24,396 nucleotides of DNA. Source: CAZSMC01 sp964607755 (GTDB lineage Bacteria; Zhuqueibacterota; Zhuqueibacteria; Residuimicrobiales; Krinioviventaceae). Position numbers and translations under genes: made by a program. The notes under the pieces were generated by a model, which worked only from the letters and a program-made list of their open reading frames with translations, had not been told where the DNA came from and made no database searches. Position 1 is the first letter of the stretch. Each line of letters starts with the position of its first letter. The stretch spans positions 1-24,396 of the forward strand of contig CAZSMC010000063.1 in NCBI GenBank assembly GCA_964607755.1, in the 5' to 3' direction. Positions 8,343-16,865 of this stretch are shown here, piece by piece.

Positions 8343-8741
8343 TTAATTTGTAAACTTATTCCATGATCTTAACGGTAAAATTACACGCGCATACTCCAGG
8401 TGATTATTGATTTTTTAAAATATGTATCCTTGAATCCGTTCTGGTTTTACCGGTTCTTTGGGCATTTTAAAGGGCAGTTGCCATACTTTTGGATTTATGG
8501 ATAAAAAATAATCGGGGTTTTGAAAACTCGTGTGCGTGCTCATCAGCCCAAGAGGCGTAAAAATCATGTCAAGAATCTCCTGGCGTTGCGCAGGAGAAAG
8601 AATGCTGAAACCTCCAGAGTTCTGCGGCCATTCCTCGTATTCCGTTGTCTGGCACACTTGCACATAGTTGAAACCGAAACCATCCCACTCACGCAGCACA
8701 TCGTCAAAATTAATTTTTGCGCGAATAACGTTATTCAACAC
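8343..8741 (-). pseudogene. Fragment of a second GH30-like glycosidase
   Basis: Codons from 8741 (GTG; no ATG, signal peptide or ribosome site in this frame) read REWDGFGFNYVQ and EEWPQNSGGFSILSPAQR. These are clearly homologous to DWDGFGVNYVE and EEWPQEYGGFSLMTPAQR in the gene at 67-1590. Homology ends after IFTPLGL; the next 42 codons are unlike the paralogue and end at TAA (8415-8417). Past that stop the same frame reads LEYARVILPLRSW and ends at 8343. That tail could be the end of the GH30 beta domain (compare LKYTATPNSVTTF in the paralogue), though this match is weak. Both the 5' end and the catalytic core are gone, so no activity is expected. Confidence 0.65.
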
Positions 8742-8771
8742 ATGAAAAGGTATTAAATTCAGTTCAACAAG

Positions 8772-9199
8772 TCAAGTAAATTAACAAATTTTGTGCTTTT
8801 TTAGAGCAAATTATTAGCGCACAGGTATGCAATATGAATCACTCAAATTATTTTTTTATGTAACAAAGGCCTGGATGCATCTGCTCATGTGCATTCATTC
8901 AAGGTTCGCAAAATCCTGGCAGCGGCACTCGCAGAGGGATATGACTTGACTTTTGTTTATTCATCTTTGTTAAAAATATGTCGCAAAAAAACTCTTCTTT
9001 TTCCTCTAAAATATATAGATATTTAAAGATCAGACAGCTTGGGAATATTCGTGGCTTGGCTTTCAGATTGTATCAAGATTTTTGTCATTATGTAATAGAC
9101 AATTTATAAATCCGGTACATTCTCGTCACTTTGGGTAGATATGTTTCGATGCTATCACCTCAAATATGCTTTTTGTCACACCTGACTGAGAGGTTGTTT
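8772..9199. other. Intergenic region between divergent genes, AT-rich
   Basis: No convincing gene is seen. A possible plus-strand promoter is TTGACT (8946-8951) with TTAAAA (8970-8975), spacing 18, which could serve the gene at 9200; this is a weak match. A plus frame from about 8838 to 9020 stays open and contains KVRKILAAALAEGYDL in a locally GC-richer patch. It has no start codon and I do not recognise it; it may be a gene remnant. Confidence 0.35.
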
Positions 9200-9379
9200 A
9201 TGAAATTATTCATGGTCCTTCTTTTGCTCAGCGCATTTTGTTACGCTGCTCCGCAGCCCGGAGATGTCTTTCGCGAATACACTTGGTGGAAAACCGACGG
9301 CGATGCCGGCGGCGCATTGCGGGTCGGCGGACGCGAAGGCACCACTGACTGGGGAACGGAAATCGTCAATGATCAATAA
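9200..9379 (+). CDS. Truncated secreted protein, N-terminal fragment
   Basis: ATG at 9200 follows GAGAGG with good spacing, giving a 59-residue product. Residues 1-16 are a Sec signal (MKLFMVLLLLSAFCYA), then QPGDVFREYTWW and GDAGGALRVGGREG. The mature part begins like a larger secreted enzyme or binding protein: a conserved-looking Gly-rich start and then an abrupt TAA at 9377-9379. I do not recognise the family. About 55 nt later a terminator hairpin occurs, so the downstream body of the gene appears lost, like the other damaged genes to its left. A real mini-protein is possible but less likely. Confidence 0.55.
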   Translation: MKLFMVLLLLSAFCYAAPQPGDVFREYTWWKTDGDAGGALRVGGREGTTDWGTEIVNDQ

Positions 9380-9434
9380 TCGATGAATAACCGAAAGTTC
9401 ACACTTGCGGATATTGAATCATTGATTTATATAT

Positions 9435-9456
9435 TGCCCATCAAGTGGGCATTTTG
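9435..9456 (+). terminator. Hairpin terminator after the truncated gene
   Basis: Perfect 6-bp stem TGCCCA (9435-9440) / TGGGCA (9446-9451) with a 5-nt loop, followed by TTTT. It ends transcription ahead of the lipoprotein gene at 9489. Confidence 0.6.
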
Positions 9457-9488
9457 ATCATGTTAACAATTATAATGAGGGCTGTAAA

Positions 9489-10697
9489 ATGAAAAAACAA
9501 TTTTTTTTGTTGTTGCTTGTCGGACTTTTGGCTGGCTTTGGATGTACTTCTCAGGCCCCAGAAAGCATCACCTGGAAACATCTTTCGAGTGAGAACGGTG
9601 AAATTGCAGTTCCTAACCAGGGAGCACAGCAAACTGCTTCTGCTGTTTTTGATGTCGACAAGGACGGTGTGAATGACTTTATTATCGCTGAGCGCTCGGA
9701 AGCACCGGCGGTTGTCTGGTATCGCTATACTGAAAACGGCTGGGACCGATACGTCGTCGATGAAGACCAATTACGTATCGAAGCCGGATCAGCTATAACG
9801 GACATTGACCAGGACGGCGACATCGACGTTGTTTTCGGCGGCGATGCTGGCAGCAATCACGTCTGGTGGTGGGAAAACCCTTATCCCGATTATGATCAGG
9901 ACACACCGTGGACGCGACACGTGATCAAAAACAGCGGCGCAAACAAACATCACGACCAATTGTTCGGTGACTTTGACGATGACGGGCAGGACGAGCTGGT
10001 GTTCTGGAATCAGGGAGCTCATACGTTATTTTTCGCAGAGATTCCGGACAATCCGCGCGAGAGCGAACCCTGGGAGCTTGTTGGTATTTACTCATACCAG
10101 ACAGACAGCGAGCCTGAACAACTCGGTTCCTATCCCTCCTGGAAAGGGACGAACGAACACGAGGGGTTGGCAAAAGCGCATATCGATCTGGATGGCAAGA
10201 CAGATATTGTTGGCGCCGGACGCTGGTTCAAACACGTTAAGGGAACGACATTCGAGGCGCATGTGATTGATGAGCACTATGCTTTTTCCCGTTCTGCTGC
10301 CGGTGATTTTATACCGGGCGGACGGCCGGAAGTTTTTTTGGTTGTCGGTGATGGCAGAGCACCGTTGATGTTTTACGAATGGCGGGACGGAACCTGGCAT
10401 GGCAGAGCGGTCATTGATAGCGTGCAGGACGGACACAGCATTGCTGTACTGGATTTTAACGGCGATGGCCATCTCGATCTGTTCAACGCCGAAATGCGGC
10501 TCGGCCAAAATCCTGATGCCGTCACACGAATTCTGCTCGGCGACGGCAAGGGACATTTTGAGGACTATGTTGTGCACACTGGATTTGGCTTGCACGAATC
10601 GCGAATCGCCGACCTCGATGGCGACGGTGATTTTGATATTCTTGGCAAACCCTACACCTGGAACGCCCCGCGGCTGGATTTGTGGCTGCAAATGTAA
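9489..10697 (+). CDS. VCBS/FG-GAP repeat lipoprotein
   Basis: A 402-residue protein. The lipoprotein signal ends LLAGFGC, so Cys19 is lipidated. The rest is a beta-propeller of FG-GAP/VCBS type, shown by repeated calcium-binding loops: DVDKDGVND, DIDQDGDID, DFDDDGQDE, DLDGKTD, DFNGDGHLD and DLDGDGDFD, spaced through the whole length. Trp-rich segments (VWWWENPYPD, WENP-like) are common in such secreted propellers of glycan-degrading bacteria and may bind carbohydrate, but no enzyme motif is visible. GAGGG lies 9 nt before the ATG. The gene is flanked by terminators on both sides, so it is probably its own unit. It probably works outside the inner membrane as a surface or periplasmic binding protein; that role is inference. 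Confidence 0.8.
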   Translation: MKKQFFLLLLVGLLAGFGCTSQAPESITWKHLSSENGEIAVPNQGAQQTASAVFDVDKDGVNDFIIAERSEAPAVVWYRYTENGWDRYVVDEDQLRIEAGSAITDIDQDGDIDVVFGGDAGSNHVWWWENPYPDYDQDTPWTRHVIKNSGANKHHDQLFGDFDDDGQDELVFWNQGAHTLFFAEIPDNPRESEPWELVGIYSYQTDSEPEQLGSYPSWKGTNEHEGLAKAHIDLDGKTDIVGAGRWFKHVKGTTFEAHVIDEHYAFSRSAAGDFIPGGRPEVFLVVGDGRAPLMFYEWRDGTWHGRAVIDSVQDGHSIAVLDFNGDGHLDLFNAEMRLGQNPDAVTRILLGDGKGHFEDYVVHTGFGLHESRIADLDGDGDFDILGKPYTWNAPRLDLWLQM

Positions 10698-10702
10698 TTC
10701 TG

Positions 10703-10740
10703 AAAAATGCCCGGTATGTCGGACCTATCGGGCATTTTTT
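10703..10740. terminator. Bidirectional terminator
   Basis: An 11-bp perfect stem AAAAATGCCCG (10703-10713) / CGGGCATTTTT (10729-10739) with T-tracts on both strands. It lies between the ends of the converging lipoprotein and SNF2 genes and can serve both. Confidence 0.88.
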
Positions 10741-10781
10741 CCCTACACTCCTGAATTCCCCGTCATTTCATATTCGGTTTT

Positions 10782-13700
10782 TTAACTGAATAACATATCT
10801 ACATCTTTTTTGCTCAACTGTTTCATAAATCCAGCGTCCGTGGTGATCAAATCAGATACCAATTTTTGTTTTCGCTGCTGCAATGTCAATATTTTTTCTT
10901 CTACCGTATCTTTGCTGATCAGTTTATAGACAAAGACATTCTTGCTCTGGCCAATGCGATGGGTGCGGTCTGTTGCCTGCACTTCAACAGCCGGATTCCA
11001 CCATGGATCGTAGTGAATGACATAATCTGCCGCGGTTAAATTAAGTCCGGTGCCACCAGCTTTGAGACTGATTAAAAAAGCTCGAATGGACTCATCGTTT
11101 TGAAAACGTTCTACGCGTTCTTTACGTTTACGGGTTCGTCCGTCCAGGTATTCGTACGGAATATCCAATTTTTCAAAGCGTGCCCGGATCAGGCTGAGCA
11201 TCTTGACAAACTGGGAAAAGAGCAGCACTTTGTGGCCCTCGCCAACGATGTCTTCGATCAGCTCGAAAAGCATTTCAAATTTGCCGGATTCTTCCTGCAC
11301 ATCAGACTCGACCAGCACCGGATGACAGGCAATCTGGCGAAGTTTGGTCAAGCCTTCGAGGACATTCATTTTGGATTTATCCAATCCTTTCTCATCGATC
11401 AACTTTAGAATTTTTGCCCGGTAAATGTCCCGCCATTGTTCATACACTTTTCGTTGTGCATCGCTCAAATCGCACAGCAATGTTTGCTCGCTCTTGTCCG
11501 GTAAATCTTTGGCCACTTTTTCCTTGGTGCGGCGCATGATAAATGGATAAATAGTCCGTTTCAGCATATCAGCCGCTTCCTGGTTTTGATATTTTTCAAT
11601 CTGTGTTGAAAACTCGGAACGGAAAACATTCAACGAACCCAGCATACCGGGATTTAAAAAAGCAAACTGTGACCACAATTCTGAGACATTGTTTTCCACC
11701 GGTGTTCCGGTCAGACAAAGTCTATGACTCGATCTCAGCAAACGGGCAACAGAAGCGGTCTGAGAATTCGGATTTTTTATTTTTTGAGATTCATCAAGAA
11801 TGATATAATGAAAGATAACGTCTTTAAACAATTTGTAATCGCGCAGCATCACGCCGTATGTGGTCAAGACAAGATCAACATCGTTAAACGCCTCTTCAGA
11901 TTTGTCCCGGTCAATGCCGGTATGAACCACGGTGCGAAGCTTTGGGGTGAATTTTTGCACCTCCTGCTGCCAGTTAAAAACCACAGAAGTCGGGCAGACG
12001 ATGAGATTTGGCGAGACATTACCCAGTTCTTTTTCTCTTTGCAACAGGGTAAGCGCCTGGATTGTTTTGCCAAGTCCCATATCATCTGCGAGGCAGCCGC
12101 CAAAACCATAATCGTTCAGAAAACAAAGCCAGTCGTAACCCGCTTTTTGATAGGGACGCAATTGGCCTTTGAGTCCGCCGGGAAGCTGCTGTTCTTTCAA
12201 ACCTTCAAAATTTTCCAGCCGTTTTAAACAGGCTTCAAACTCTTTGTCTGTTTGCTTTTGCGCCTCATTAAATAACATATCCATCATTGGCGCCTGAGTT
12301 GAGGCAGCGTGAATGTGATCTGAATCCGAATCCGTATCAGCAAAATGAAACAATTGCCGGAACCGGTCGAACCACTCCTGAGGCAGTTGGGCGATACTAT
12401 GATCAACCAGTTTGACAAACCGGGTTTTCTTGCGGATGGATTTTCTCAATTCCTTGAGCGATAATTCAATGCCTTCAATGCTGATGTTCAGATGAATATC
12501 AAACCAGTCCAGGTCAGAGGTGATATTCACACTGACATTTGGTGCGCCGGTGCGGACTTTGTATCGCTTTAAATTTTCCCGGCCAAGAATATCGAATCCA
12601 TTTTCTACCAAAACCGGTATGTATTTAAACAGCCAGTTCATTGCCCTCTTGTCTGTAACCCGCCATCCGCCTTCTGACAACTTTTTAATTTTCGATTCGA
12701 AAAGCACTTCCAGGCTGTCGTATTCAGCCTGGAAATTTCGGGTTACCAGATTTATGACATTTCCATCAACAGTCGAAACGACTGGTTCATGATCGTCAAA
12801 GGATACTTTGACTGTGCCATACCAGAAAAAAGCGTAAATTCGAAGCTGGGAAGGTTCCTCTTCAAGCAGAATTTCTTTTCTATCAATTGTGTCAAAATGT
12901 TTCTCTTTAATGCTGTCTGGCAGTTTTAAAGGCGTACGCTCAACCAATTTTGGGTAGGTGTCAGTCAGGAATCTGGGCATTTCAGATTTGGGAATGGTTA
13001 TACTTTCATTCCGAAAAGTAAAAGGGGCCAGCATTTCTCCGTCATTTAAATTTTCAATCCGATACAGCGTATCATCGCGCAGCAGGTAGACTGGATTTCG
13101 ACTCAGAACAGTAAATGGTCTCAGATCAACGATCTCTTTTTTTCCTATCGTAAGCTTTGGCTCGATGTAAAACGAGTCCTCATTTTCTGAAAAGTTAAAC
13201 GAGGCGTGACATTTTTCATCACTAAAATAAAGACGTACAAGCTCGTCATTCTCATTCAAAAACACCGGAGCTTCGTCAAGATGGGTAAAAAAATCGCCGA
13301 TATGTGAATTAGGCAAAAATGAAAGGATGCTTGCCATAAAAATGTTGCTCAGCAGTGAAATATTCTGACTTTTTAGCAAAGATTCAAAAGCGTTCAAATC
13401 ATTAGCAGTGCAATTGACAGAAGATGATAGCCCAAACGCGCCAAAAAAAACATGGCGTCCAAGAGAGCCATCCTTTTTGATAAAAAATTTGCACGGCTGT
13501 ATAGTCCATTCTGTTTTTTTCACCTCCAGGATGAATCCCAATTGCCAATCAGATGGCTTTTGTTTCACACTATTGCGGCGCATAAAGACATTGGCAAAGG
13601 TCTGCTGCCACGACGACGTTGATCCGGTTGTAATCATTTCAGGATAGTCTTCATAATAATCGCGTGCCTCCAGCAACGTGGCGACCATGTGTTTGCAATT

Positions 13701-13910
13701 ATCCCAGTAAGGACAATCACAATCCATGAACCAATGACCTTCCTGCTCGTTAATTCTCACGATATAAAGCTCGTTTCCTAACACATGAGCGACAATCGAG
13801 TGCTCATCAATATTGATCAGATCCACCAGTCCGGCTTTGTAATATTGCTGACCGCGTTGATAAATCGTAGTCGAAACGTATTGTTTGATTTCTTCGATAG
13901 TGATGTTCAT
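10782..13910 (-). CDS. SWIM zinc-finger SNF2-family helicase
   Basis: A 1042-residue bacterial SNF2 ATPase. Near the N-terminus is a SWIM zinc finger, C64-x-C66-x5-C72-x-H74. A long middle region (about 90-560) fits the SNF2-helicase-associated part. The ATPase core follows: Walker A in ADDMGLGKT (about 606-614), a DESQ box (about 704), LTGTPVENN, then the second RecA lobe with LLFSQF, AGGTGLNLT, and QATDRTHRIGQ (about 975-985, motif VI). Length and order match SWIM-SNF2 proteins widespread in bacteria. They are thought to translocate on DNA or remodel protein-DNA or RNA polymerase complexes, but the exact role is unknown. ATG at 13910 has a weak GAG upstream. The gene is alone on this strand between two non-coding gaps. 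No phage-defence partner is adjacent, so a housekeeping or repair role is the simpler view. Confidence 0.93.
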   Translation of the reverse strand: MNITIEEIKQYVSTTIYQRGQQYYKAGLVDLINIDEHSIVAHVLGNELYIVRINEQEGHWFMDCDCPYWDNCKHMVATLLEARDYYEDYPEMITTGSTSSWQQTFANVFMRRNSVKQKPSDWQLGFILEVKKTEWTIQPCKFFIKKDGSLGRHVFFGAFGLSSSVNCTANDLNAFESLLKSQNISLLSNIFMASILSFLPNSHIGDFFTHLDEAPVFLNENDELVRLYFSDEKCHASFNFSENEDSFYIEPKLTIGKKEIVDLRPFTVLSRNPVYLLRDDTLYRIENLNDGEMLAPFTFRNESITIPKSEMPRFLTDTYPKLVERTPLKLPDSIKEKHFDTIDRKEILLEEEPSQLRIYAFFWYGTVKVSFDDHEPVVSTVDGNVINLVTRNFQAEYDSLEVLFESKIKKLSEGGWRVTDKRAMNWLFKYIPVLVENGFDILGRENLKRYKVRTGAPNVSVNITSDLDWFDIHLNISIEGIELSLKELRKSIRKKTRFVKLVDHSIAQLPQEWFDRFRQLFHFADTDSDSDHIHAASTQAPMMDMLFNEAQKQTDKEFEACLKRLENFEGLKEQQLPGGLKGQLRPYQKAGYDWLCFLNDYGFGGCLADDMGLGKTIQALTLLQREKELGNVSPNLIVCPTSVVFNWQQEVQKFTPKLRTVVHTGIDRDKSEEAFNDVDLVLTTYGVMLRDYKLFKDVIFHYIILDESQKIKNPNSQTASVARLLRSSHRLCLTGTPVENNVSELWSQFAFLNPGMLGSLNVFRSEFSTQIEKYQNQEAADMLKRTIYPFIMRRTKEKVAKDLPDKSEQTLLCDLSDAQRKVYEQWRDIYRAKILKLIDEKGLDKSKMNVLEGLTKLRQIACHPVLVESDVQEESGKFEMLFELIEDIVGEGHKVLLFSQFVKMLSLIRARFEKLDIPYEYLDGRTRKRKERVERFQNDESIRAFLISLKAGGTGLNLTAADYVIHYDPWWNPAVEVQATDRTHRIGQSKNVFVYKLISKDTVEEKILTLQQRKQKLVSDLITTDAGFMKQLSKKDVDMLFS

Positions 13911-13952
13911 AATATGTTGTTTCTCTAAATGTTTGTGTGCTGAATTGAATGT

Positions 13953-13982
13953 GGCTTTAAATTAAGCCGTTAATATATTAAC
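13953..13982. promoter_or_regulatory. Adjacent palindromes upstream of the SNF2 gene
   Basis: GGCTT/AAGCC (13953-13957 with 13964-13968) is directly followed by the 14-nt perfect palindrome GTTAATATATTAAC (13969-13982). They lie 43-72 nt before the SNF2 start and just after the transporter stop. They could be an operator for the helicase gene or a weak terminator for the transporter; no T-tract is present. Confidence 0.35.
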
Positions 13983-14004
13983 TTTTGTTGGAAGAATCAA
14001 ACCG

Positions 14005-15780
14005 CTACATAAAAAAATGATAATACACGAAAAAGGTGGTGAGAACCGCCACAACAACGTTAAGCCCCAGACCAATGCGCACAAAATCTATAAACTTGTA
14101 ACCTCCGGCGCTGTAAACCATGAGATTGGTTTGATAACCCATGGGAGATGCAAAGCAGGTGGACGCTCCTAGCGCAAGAGTGATGAAATACGCACGCGGA
14201 TCGCCTGGCATGACCTGTGTGATGGAAAGAACGACCGGGAACATAATCGCGGCAACAGCATTGTTGGTAATAATCCAGGTAAACGAGCTGGTGAGAACAA
14301 AAACCCCGGCAATGACTCCCATAGAACCGAACACATTCAGAGTATTGACCAAGAAATGCGCCACCGTACTCGACAAGCCAGAATTGGAAATGGCTTTTGC
14401 CACACCAAACGAACAGGCAATATAAAGCAGCACGTTCCAGTTAACATTCTCTTTGGCATCCTTGACACTCAGAATACCAAAAAGCACCATAAGACTTGCG
14501 GTAATACCAGCGCCAAGAATGATCGGCACGAGCTTTAGTGATGCGCCCAATACCATAAGCACAATCAATGCCAGTGCCAGATGACCTTTCCATTTTGGTT
14601 TTTCGTAAATATCCAGACTTCGAGACACCAGCGCAAAATCCTGCGTGTGATAGAAGCGTTTTTCAAATCCGGTTTTAGCCAGAATAAATAGCGTGTCATT
14701 GGGCTGAAAAATAATGTCTCCCACTTTTTTGCTTATACGTGAGCCGGCCCGGTGAATGGCCAGAATTACTGCATCGTATTTGTTACGAAAATTACTATCC
14801 CGAACTGTTTTGCCAATTAGCGAAGAAGTTGAGGATACTACGGCTTCGTAGGTTTTTAGCTTGTCAGAATCAATATTTTTGAGATCAAATTCCAGATCGC
14901 GAACCACGTACAGACCAGGCGTTTTTTGCAGCTCGTAGATGGTTTCTGGCAATCCGGTAAAAAAGAGCCGGTCTCCTGCCCTGATTTTTTCCTTTGGCGA
15001 CACTGGCGCAATAACATCGCCGTTTCGATTGATCTGAAACAGAAACAGTCCCTGTAAATGCCGGAGATTGGCATCTTCGACGCTTTTATTGAGATGCGGG
15101 TATTCATCCGAGACTTTCATCTCAACGACAAACTCGCGGGTTTTCTCTCCCAGTTGCGCAGTGATATCTTTCCTGTCCGGCAAAAGCCAATAACCGACCA
15201 GGCTCAGCAGAACCAAACTGACCAGCGCCACAGGCAAACCGACTTTGGTCAATTCATAAAAAGAAAATCCTTCCATCCCCTTATCCAAAAGAAGACCGTG
15301 GATGATGAGATTTGTACTGGTACCGATCAACGTACACATACCGCCAAGAATGGCAGCGTATGAAATAGGAATGAGAAACTTTGAAGAAGCCAGGTTATGT
15401 CGCCGTGACCAGCTTTTAATAACCGGAATAAGCGACGCGACAATAGGAGTATTGTTCAGAAAAGCGGAAAATCCGGCAACTGCAGGCAGCAATCGAAAAT
15501 AGCGCAGAATATGTAAAGTTGAACGGTTGCCAAGAAGTTTGAGGATCGTTTTTTCATAAATCCCCGAGGCCTGCAGTCCGGCGCTTACGATAAAGAGCAA
15601 GCCGACTGTAATCATTCCGGTATTGGAAAATCCTTCAAAAGCCTGGTCAATCGTAATAACATCGCCAATGACGAGCAACAGAAGCGCGACAAATATGAGA
15701 AGGGATGGTTGGTATAAATCCTTAGCAAGCGCAACAATCAGGAGTATAAGGATAGCTGCAGTAAAATAGAGTTCAAACAT
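14005..15780 (-). CDS. SLC13-type anion permease with two RCK_C domains
   Basis: The ATG at 15780 is preferred to the TTG nine bases upstream, because AAAAGG sits at normal distance from the ATG but touches the TTG. This gives 591 residues. About five or six membrane helices (1-200) include SAFLNNTPIVA and LIGTSTNLIIHGLL, the Asn-Thr substrate and sodium motifs of the divalent-anion/SLC13 family. A cytosolic insert (about 205-380) holds two TrkA_C/RCK_C-like units (HLNKSVEDANLR and GDRLFFTG; IGKTVRDSNFR and NDTLFILA). A second membrane half repeats the motif in TWIITNNAVAAIMFP. Such proteins import sulfate, phosphate or dicarboxylates; the substrate cannot be read here. The gene follows the anchored His-domain gene by 71 nt with no terminator between, so it may be last in that operon. 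Confidence 0.88.
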   Translation of the reverse strand: MFELYFTAAILILLIVALAKDLYQPSLLIFVALLLLVIGDVITIDQAFEGFSNTGMITVGLLFIVSAGLQASGIYEKTILKLLGNRSTLHILRYFRLLPAVAGFSAFLNNTPIVASLIPVIKSWSRRHNLASSKFLIPISYAAILGGMCTLIGTSTNLIIHGLLLDKGMEGFSFYELTKVGLPVALVSLVLLSLVGYWLLPDRKDITAQLGEKTREFVVEMKVSDEYPHLNKSVEDANLRHLQGLFLFQINRNGDVIAPVSPKEKIRAGDRLFFTGLPETIYELQKTPGLYVVRDLEFDLKNIDSDKLKTYEAVVSSTSSLIGKTVRDSNFRNKYDAVILAIHRAGSRISKKVGDIIFQPNDTLFILAKTGFEKRFYHTQDFALVSRSLDIYEKPKWKGHLALALIVLMVLGASLKLVPIILGAGITASLMVLFGILSVKDAKENVNWNVLLYIACSFGVAKAISNSGLSSTVAHFLVNTLNVFGSMGVIAGVFVLTSSFTWIITNNAVAAIMFPVVLSITQVMPGDPRAYFITLALGASTCFASPMGYQTNLMVYSAGGYKFIDFVRIGLGLNVVVAVLTTFFVYYHFFM

Positions 15781-15851
15781 AAATTTCAACCTTTTCCGGA
15801 ATCCTCATAAACAGAGCCTTATATGAACAGTAAAGGGGATCAACAATTGGC

Positions 15852-16865
15852 TTATCCCACACTTTCAGGAGTTCTAATAACGCGGGGATCGTATTTCACT
15901 AACCACAAAATCCTGTTCCGGTCCACGCCGCTATTAGCAAATTCGCGTCCCAGGCGATTGTTATGAAAATCCATTTTTCGTTCAGCAGCCGTGTTTGTCG
16001 GCAGAGTTTCGTGCGCATCAGTAACTTTTTCAGCAAACGCTTCGCCAAATGTTTGCGTGAGCAAATAGCTCCACAGCACATGCCGGTAAGCATCCTCCGG
16101 CACCGACGGGTCACGCCGGTGAGCGTTACGCGATGTTTCCCTGGCATCAGATGTGATTCTCATAATCACCGGCGCCCGGAGAGGATATTCAGCGATAATC
16201 GCCACTTCTTCATCAGAGAGCTCAATCTCAAACGTATCAGCCATTTTGCGAATATCGTCGTGCTCGAATTGAAAAGCGGTTTTCTCCTCGCGTTGGACAG
16301 TGTACAGATAAGCCTGGGATTTTTTATCCCCTACCTTTAGAGTCACCAGTGCGTTCAAAGTGATATTCGGTGAAATTTGCTTTTCATCAAAAAGATCGGA
16401 TACATTTTGCAGCACCTTATTCAATCCGGTTTGCGGATCGGACAGGGTGATTGGATCGTGCAGTTTGACATAACCGTTATCGAATCGTCCGAAAGATGTA
16501 CCCGGAATGTCAGCGGATCTGTCAATATTGAGATTAAAATTTTCACAGGTTAACAAAACCGCCGGATTCTTAATATGGGTAAAGGTAAAATTTATCCTGT
16601 CAGTTGAAAAATGCGATTCGTACTGTTTATCTTGTTTCAGATTAAAGTTAACCCGCATATCATAAACAGTAACTGTTCGCAAGTCGGAAAATTTGATCGC
16701 GCTATAACTGTGATCACTGACGTGAATGCCATGCTGAGCGAGCTGCGGCAATAATCGAGGAATGAACTTGTCTGCCGCTTTTTCGAAAATATAACTGCTA
16801 AAAAAATAAACGCCAGTTACCAAAACGACAACAAGAACGAGCAATGTGATAAAAAATCTTTTCAT
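15852..16865 (-). CDS. Membrane-anchored protein with C-terminal His-rich (DUF6973-like) domain
   Basis: A 337-residue protein. Residues 4-25 form one membrane helix or signal anchor. Residues about 28-230 look like an extracytoplasmic beta-rich part of the AsmA/inner-membrane-anchored kind (weak judgement). The C-terminal 80 residues carry a distinct pattern: AYRHVLW (259-265, H262), DAHE (283-286) and MDFHNNRLGR (298-307). The spaced His, HE and D-x-H-N-N motifs look like a metal or catalytic site and recall a family I believe is catalogued as DUF6973; that name is from memory. The ATG overlaps the stop of the aminotransferase gene by four bases (ATGA), so translation is coupled. Function is unknown; a secreted hydrolase tethered to the inner membrane is an inference. 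Confidence 0.72.
   Translation of the reverse strand: MKRFFITLLVLVVVLVTGVYFFSSYIFEKAADKFIPRLLPQLAQHGIHVSDHSYSAIKFSDLRTVTVYDMRVNFNLKQDKQYESHFSTDRINFTFTHIKNPAVLLTCENFNLNIDRSADIPGTSFGRFDNGYVKLHDPITLSDPQTGLNKVLQNVSDLFDEKQISPNITLNALVTLKVGDKKSQAYLYTVQREEKTAFQFEHDDIRKMADTFEIELSDEEVAIIAEYPLRAPVIMRITSDARETSRNAHRRDPSVPEDAYRHVLWSYLLTQTFGEAFAEKVTDAHETLPTNTAAERKMDFHNNRLGREFANSGVDRNRILWLVKYDPRVIRTPESVG

Noticed and set aside
7500..8417. TAA as a sense codon, suggested by in-frame TAA in the sulfatase start, the GH5-like gene and the GH30-like fragment
   Set aside because: TAA ends intact genes here (67-69, 4510-4512, 23102-23104), and the affected genes carry other lesions, so damage or error is the simpler view.
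8838..9020. Plus-strand open stretch containing KVRKILAAALAEGYDL
   Set aside because: No start codon, not recognised, and too short; noted only in the intergenic entry.
10782..13910. SWIM-SNF2 protein as part of a phage-defence island
   Set aside because: No nuclease, methylase, phospholipase or other defence gene is next to it, and such helicases are common in genomes without such a role.
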